From the NCBI GenBank assembly GCA_020425885.1, contig JAGQRA010000262.1:1-8826 (forward strand): a stretch of 8,826 bases of DNA. Reading direction: 5' to 3'. The first letter of the stretch is position 1; every line of letters begins with the position of its first letter. This DNA comes from Planctomycetota bacterium (GTDB lineage: Bacteria; Planctomycetota; UBA1135; UBA2386). Position numbers and translations under genes: made by a program. The notes under the pieces were generated by a model. That model saw only the letters and a program-made list of their open reading frames with translations, ran no database searches and was not told the DNA's origin. Below are positions 6,034-8,826 of the stretch, in pieces.

Positions 6034-7400
6034 TCGACATCGCCGCCGATCCGATCGCGTGGTTGCGGAGCAGGGCACCGTGGCTCTGCGCGCCGGAACT
6101 CGGCGTCTGCATCGTCGGCTCGACCGCGCTCGCCATCGCCTGCCGCCAGGCCGGGATCGCCGCGCCGGTCCCTGGCGATCTCGACCTGTCGTGGTCGCCG
6201 GATCCGGCCGCGGGCCGGGAGCTGCTGGAACGACAGCGGGCGTTCCAGGCTGTGACCGAGGGCAACGTCGCGCGCGGCACCCTGGCGCTGCGCCTCGACG
6301 GCCGGCGCATCGAGATCACGACCCATCGCGGCCGTGACCACGGCAGCCTCGCCGAGCGCATCGCCGCCGATCTCGCCGAACGCGACATGACGATCGGCGC
6401 GCTGGCGGTGGAGGTCGCGAGCGGACGCATCCACGATCCGCACGGCGGTCTCGAACACTGGCGCGAGGGCCGCATCGTCGCCGTCGGCGACGCCGCCGAT
6501 CGCGTCCGCGAGCACCCGATCCGCTGGCTGCGCTACTTCCGCAAGGCCCACGAGCTCGGCTTCGAGATCGACCGCCGCATCCGTTCGCTGCCGTGCCGCC
6601 CGACGTTGCTCGACGAGCTGCCGGCCGAGGCCGTGGCGCTCGAGCTGCGGGCAATCCTCGGCCGCTGCCGCTCGCCGGGTCGCTGCCTGATCGAGCTGCA
6701 CGAGGCCGCGTTGCTCGAACGACTCTCGCCCGAAGTCGCCAGACAGTTCGATGGCCGGCCAGCCGGCCCGCAGCGCTGGCATCCCGAAGTGTCGCAGGCA
6801 CTGCACCTGATCCTCGCGCTGGAATGGGCGGCGGCCAACACAGGCGAGCTCGCCGAACGTGATCGCATGGCGGTGATGCTCGCCGTCCTGTGCCACGATC
6901 TGGGCAAGGGCTACACCCGGCCGTCGTCGCTGCCCGGACACCCCGGCCACGAGCACGAGGGTGTTCGTTACGTCACCGCATTCCTCGATCGCTGGCCCGG
7001 CCTCGCCGATGCCCGCGCCCGCACGCTGGCCCAGCACGTCTGCACGCTCCATCTCGTCGTGCGCGGCTTTCCCGAGCTGCGCGCCGGCACGCTGGCGCGG
7101 CTGTTCGACGATCACTTCCGCGGCAAGGACTACCCGGTCGAACTGTTCGCGCTCGCGGTCGCGGCCGACAGCGCCGGAAGACTCGGCATGCACGACAGCG
7201 GTCTGCTGGTGTTCCGCGAGACGAAGCAGCGGCTCGACCGGTTGCGCGCGGCCTGTGCGACGGTCGACGCCGCGGCGCTACGGGCTCGTCATGGCGACGA
7301 TCTCGAGGCGTTCCGCGCCGCGTTGCACCAGGAACGGGCGCGCGCCATCGCCGCCGATCACGAAGCCATCACCGCGGGGGCAGACGAAGCTCGACCGTAG
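6030..7400 (+). CDS. CCA-adding enzyme family protein (tRNA nucleotidyltransferase-like) with HD domain, altered catalytic motifs
   Basis: 456 residues, against about 412 for E. coli Cca, whose layout it follows. Canonical members add CCA to tRNA 3' ends; the HD domain of the E. coli enzyme has phosphohydrolase activity. Nucleotidyltransferase part: G30-S31 and D50-L-D52 (metal site), E117-R-D-M-T-I-G (counterpart of RRDxTINA), D136-P-H-G-G, E161-H-P-I-R165 (counterpart of EDxxR), then LRYFRKAHELGFEID. HD part: W250-H-P-E, C288-H-D-L-G-K-G, G303-H-P-G-H-E-H-E-G and A379-D-S-A-G-R. The Arg-Asp after the first glycines, the motif-B Asn and the motif-D Asp are all replaced. The GTG start at 6030-6032 overlaps the upstream stop as GTGA, and a weak GAAGAAG lies before it. 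The 3' end overlaps the convergent neighbour by 32 bp. Family assignment is firm; CCA-adding activity is uncertain. Confidence 0.85.
   Translation: MIDIAADPIAWLRSRAPWLCAPELGVCIVGSTALAIACRQAGIAAPVPGDLDLSWSPDPAAGRELLERQRAFQAVTEGNVARGTLALRLDGRRIEITTHRGRDHGSLAERIAADLAERDMTIGALAVEVASGRIHDPHGGLEHWREGRIVAVGDAADRVREHPIRWLRYFRKAHELGFEIDRRIRSLPCRPTLLDELPAEAVALELRAILGRCRSPGRCLIELHEAALLERLSPEVARQFDGRPAGPQRWHPEVSQALHLILALEWAAANTGELAERDRMAVMLAVLCHDLGKGYTRPSSLPGHPGHEHEGVRYVTAFLDRWPGLADARARTLAQHVCTLHLVVRGFPELRAGTLARLFDDHFRGKDYPVELFALAVAADSAGRLGMHDSGLLVFRETKQRLDRLRAACATVDAAALRARHGDDLEAFRAALHQERARAIAADHEAITAGADEARP
7369..7400. other. 32-bp tail-to-tail overlap of two genes
   Basis: The plus-strand CCA-like gene ends at TAG 7398-7400 and the minus-strand gene ends at TGA 7369-7371, so the last ten codons of each are shared in antisense. 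No T-run terminator lies in or just beyond the overlap, only a 10-base palindrome TCGCCGGCGA (7406-7415). Confidence 0.85.
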
Positions 7401-8826
7401 CCGTCTCGCCGGCGACGACCTCGACCTCGACGTCCGGACCGGAACCCGCGGGCCCGCCGCCATTGAGCGAGATCTCTCGCGCGTGCAGCACGTAGCGACC
7501 GGTGGGCAACGCATCGATGCGGAACGCGCCGCCCATCGCCGGCGTCGGCTGCCCGTCTTCGCCGTCGATCGGGCGATGCGACACGAGCGCCATCTGCACC
7601 GCACCGCCATCGCTGGCCACGACCTTGCCGCGGATCGTGCCGGCCGCCGACATCTCGACGCGGCCGATATCGACGGCCTTGCCTTCGTCGACGGTGACGC
7701 CCTTGTGTTCGCCGGGTGAGTGCGCCTTGTGGGTGATCCGCACGTCGTAGTCGCCGACCGGCACACCCTCGACCTCGGCCCAGCCATCGGGCCCGGTCTT
7801 CGCCCGCTGGGCGCCGATCGTCATCATCGTGCTGTCGCCGGAATCGCTGTCGTTGGTGCTGATGCTGACCATCATCATGCGCACCCGGGTCGGTCCGGCA
7901 CCCGCGCCATCGCGCCGCGGCCGCACCACCTCGACCTCGGCGTCGGCGATCGGCGCGCCCTTGGACCGGCTCCAGGCCTGCACCCGGATCGTCCCCGTGC
8001 GCAGCACGAGGTCCTGGCGCAGCTCGGGCGTATCGGGCGGCACGGTGAGTGTCGTCTCGGCCTTGACGATGTGCTCGATGCGGCCATAGCTGATCCGATA
8101 ACGACCGGGTTCGACATCCTCGATCTCGAACGAGCCGTCCGCGGCCGTCGTCACCGTTCGTCCCGACCCCATGCCCTGCACGGCCGGAGTCTCTGGGTCA
8201 TCCTGGCTGAGCTGCACGTTGCAGCCCGAGGCCGGCCCGTCGACACCGGTGACGGTGCCGAACACGCGCGTCAGCACCGGCTTTCTGACCAGGACGATCG
8301 TCGTCTCCCCGGCCGTGATCGTGAAGCGTTGCTCCGAGCCGCCGATCGCGGAACCCTCGTCGGTTGACATCACGAACGAAGCCCCGCCGAGCCGGGTCGG
8401 CTGCGTCTCCCGGACGAGTTCCGCGAGGTAGCTGCCCGCCGCCAGAGGACCGACCAGCGCCTTGCCCTCGGCGTCGGTCTTGCCGTTCACCGTCGCCGAG
8501 TCGTCGCCATTGCGGGCGCGCACGCGATACCGGCTGCCCGGCGCGGGACTGCCATCGGACAGCCTGACGGACAGATCGGCGTAGCCCGGTGTCAGCAGGG
8601 TGAGCGTCGCCTCGATCGTGCCATTGGCCAGCAGCGACAACGTCATCGGACGCGCGGCGGCGAAGTCGTCGTGCCGCGCCACGAACCTGGTCGGACCATC
8701 CGGCAATCCCGTGATCGTGACGATCCCTTTGTCATCGGTCTCGCCGCTGCCGAGAGCGCCGTCGCCGCCGGCCAGGCGGACCTCGCCGCCATCGTCCTCG
8801 ATGCGGCGACCTCGCACGCCGACCCC
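7369..8826 (-). CDS. Multi-domain carboxypeptidase-regulatory-like (Ig/transthyretin-fold) protein, N-terminus beyond window
   Basis: 485 residues are visible. The frame is open to the right edge, so the start and any signal peptide lie outside; an in-frame GTG at 8815-8817 is unlikely to be the true start because the repeat pattern continues through it. About five beta-sandwich units follow one another, each with a Gly-rich turn then a conserved end: ETDDKGIVTITGLPDGPTRFVA, KTDAEGKALVGPLAAGSYLAEL, TTAADGSFEIEDVEPGRYRIS, KTGPDGWAEVEGVPVGDYDVR, MGGAFRIDALPTGRYVLHA. The DGxFxIxxLPxGxYxL pattern is typical of carboxypeptidase regulatory-like and related Cna-B-type domains on secreted or surface proteins. 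No catalytic residues or C-terminal anchor are visible; it ends in VELRLPPR. The fourth unit carries a Met/Ser/Asp-rich insertion. A structural or adhesive surface role is inferred. Confidence 0.8.
   Translation of the reverse strand, partial: GVGVRGRRIEDDGGEVRLAGGDGALGSGETDDKGIVTITGLPDGPTRFVARHDDFAAARPMTLSLLANGTIEATLTLLTPGYADLSVRLSDGSPAPGSRYRVRARNGDDSATVNGKTDAEGKALVGPLAAGSYLAELVRETQPTRLGGASFVMSTDEGSAIGGSEQRFTITAGETTIVLVRKPVLTRVFGTVTGVDGPASGCNVQLSQDDPETPAVQGMGSGRTVTTAADGSFEIEDVEPGRYRISYGRIEHIVKAETTLTVPPDTPELRQDLVLRTGTIRVQAWSRSKGAPIADAEVEVVRPRRDGAGAGPTRVRMMMVSISTNDSDSGDSTMMTIGAQRAKTGPDGWAEVEGVPVGDYDVRITHKAHSPGEHKGVTVDEGKAVDIGRVEMSAAGTIRGKVVASDGGAVQMALVSHRPIDGEDGQPTPAMGGAFRIDALPTGRYVLHAREISLNGGGPAGSGPDVEVEVVAGETATVELRLPPR

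Noticed and set aside
5751..7193. 480-residue open frame on the minus strand antisense to the HEAT-like and CCA-like genes
   Set aside because: The translation is Arg/Ala/Gly-rich with no motif, whereas the plus strand gives recognisable HEAT-like helices and a complete CCA/HD protein. It is a high-GC shadow.

Overview
This is a high-GC bacterial window that most resembles the accessory, secreted-protein-rich DNA of a Planctomycetota member. That is an inference from protein style. It rests on very repetitive secreted beta-propeller proteins with a GCPGS-type C-terminal tail, a secreted HEAT-like protein with a short signal peptide and a Trp-rich end, and a multi-domain carboxypeptidase-regulatory-like protein. 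No rRNA, tRNA, mobile element or CRISPR array is visible.

Left half (1-4472, all minus strand): two secreted repeat proteins lie head to tail. The upstream one (1995-4472) is an SBBP/beta-propeller-like surface protein whose reading frame is broken twice. The first break is a four-copy 7-bp tandem repeat just after the start codon. The second is a run of four C (G on the coding strand) about 400 bp further in. The two shifts cancel, so only the middle segment is out of frame. The downstream gene (1-1924) is a large RCC1-like protein with 13 very regular 41-residue units; its C-terminus runs off the left edge. A 70-bp gap holding a small perfect hairpin separates them, so they may share a transcript.

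Middle (4473-5247): a gene-poor stretch of about 770 bp between divergent genes. It holds a strong Shine-Dalgarno sequence for the broken gene, a long imperfect hairpin (4671-4705), a smaller hairpin, and one doubtful minus-strand open frame.

Right half (5248-8826): on the plus strand, a secreted HEAT-like protein overlaps by four bases (GTGA) a CCA-adding-enzyme family protein. That protein keeps its HD phosphohydrolase centre but has unusual substitutions in the nucleotidyltransferase motifs. Its 3' end overlaps by 32 bp the 3' end of a convergent minus-strand gene for a multi-domain Ig/transthyretin-fold (carboxypeptidase-regulatory-like) protein, whose N-terminus is beyond the right edge.

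The points most worth attention are the out-of-frame heptanucleotide repeat, which could act as a phase-variation switch on a secreted protein, and the altered catalytic motifs of the CCA-like enzyme.
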